A stretch of 64,000 nt of DNA from Paracoccus sp. JM45. GTDB taxonomy: Bacteria; Pseudomonadota; Alphaproteobacteria; Rhodobacterales; Rhodobacteraceae. Positions 63,857-64,000 of this stretch are shown one piece after another. The position numbers were made by a program, and so were the translations under genes. The stretch spans positions 62,001 through 126,000 of the forward strand of contig NZ_QQVY01000009.1 of NCBI RefSeq assembly GCF_003590715.1, written 5' to 3'. The notes under the pieces were generated by a model. That model was not told the origin of the DNA. It made no database searches and saw only the letters and a program-made list of their open reading frames with translations. Numbering within the stretch: the first letter of the stretch is position 1; the number at the start of each line of letters is the position of its first letter.

Positions 63857-64000
63857 ATGACGACCGACACGCTGGTGCGCAACACCACCCGGACGTTGAA
63901 TTATGGCATCATCGGCTGCGGCATGATGGGCCAGGAACACCTGCGCAATATCGCCTTGCTGAAAGACACCGTCATCGGCGCGATCTTTGAACCGGACGCC
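63857..64000 (+). CDS. Gfo/Idh/MocA family protein, N-terminal part only (cut by the window edge)
   Basis: The visible 48 residues begin with ATG after GAGGAGGA and contain the NAD(P)-binding motif YGIIGCGMMGQEHL (residues about 16-29) of this family. Members are sugar dehydrogenases and also NAD-dependent glycosidases. Next to a sulfo-SMO-like operon a role as NAD-dependent sulfoquinovosidase (SqgA, GH188 type) or as a sugar dehydrogenase is possible, but the deciding part lies outside the window. Confidence 0.8.
   Translation, partial: MTTDTLVRNTTRTLNYGIIGCGMMGQEHLRNIALLKDTVIGAIFEPDA

Noticed and set aside
1-64000. CRISPR arrays, tRNA or rRNA genes, insertion sequences, prophage or restriction-type defence genes
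   Set aside because: No regular short repeats, tRNA T-arm patterns, transposases, integrases or recognisable defence proteins were seen.

Overview
The window is about 61-65% GC chromosomal DNA from an alphaproteobacterium of the Rhodobacteraceae/Paracoccaceae, most probably Paracoccus or a close relative. The best evidence is the fbcFBC (petABC) cytochrome bc1 operon, whose cytochrome c1 carries the long Ala/Glu/Asp/His-rich N-terminal tract typical of Paracoccus. Supporting signs are an alphaproteobacterial RpoH-type promoter before dnaK, a serC-leader-like hairpin before serC, and GC-rich intergenic palindromes of a kind seen in Rhodobacteraceae. There are no rRNA or tRNA genes, CRISPR arrays, insertion sequences or prophage genes that I can recognise.

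Layout. 1-9.6 kb: rlmN (cut by the window edge), an IalB-family protein, L-asparaginase, a TauE-type exporter, the serine genes (serB divergent from serC-serA), a phosphoesterase, creA, hspQ and an RsbW/RsbV-like pair. 9.6-17.7 kb: a thiolase, then the circularly permuted ATP-grasp / alpha-E / transglutaminase / Anbu peptidase set. A Pho-box-controlled cpdB on the other strand sits between the transglutaminase and Anbu, and a decayed maeB remnant follows. 17.7-24.7 kb: trhO, pncA-pncB, an arfB-nudix-pit operon and a phosphomannomutase. 24.7-34.7 kb: a surface-polysaccharide region on the minus strand (galU, galE, two paralogous glycosyltransferases, a GT14-type transferase, a tandem-domain sulfotransferase, plus cysQ and kdsB) and a compositionally foreign ABC-2 permease on the plus strand. 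34.7-46.7 kb: conserved core genes (dnaK, dnaJ, radC, fbcFBC, a ribokinase-family kinase, aroC, mutS). 46.7-53.6 kb: a TPP riboswitch with thiBPQ, and a TAXI-type TRAP transporter with a DUF1850 protein. 53.6-56.2 kb: a CIO-type bd quinol oxidase with a 34-residue accessory subunit. 56.4-64 kb: an organosulfonate catabolic island.

The most interesting system is that last island. A translationally coupled trio (SsuD-like flavin-dependent monooxygenase, aldo/keto reductase, flavin reductase) is followed on the same strand by a tripartite TRAP transporter (dctQ-dctM-dctP) and a YeiH-type exporter. A GntR regulator diverges from it, and a Gfo/Idh/MocA protein begins at the right edge. The trio has the composition of the sulfoquinovose monooxygenase (sulfo-SMO; smoC-smoB-smoA) pathway. 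The inferred scheme is TRAP uptake of a sulfonate, C-S cleavage releasing sulfite, reduction of the resulting aldehyde, and export of the sulfur oxyanion. The TRAP importer and YeiH exporter, in place of the ABC importer of the characterised cluster, and the possible NAD-dependent glycosidase at the edge are what make it unusual. The substrate is inferred, not shown by the sequence.

Second in interest are the Anbu cluster (a predicted peptide-ligase/peptidase system) and the sulfated-polysaccharide locus, where the sulfotransferase and cysQ (PAP removal) would belong to one process.
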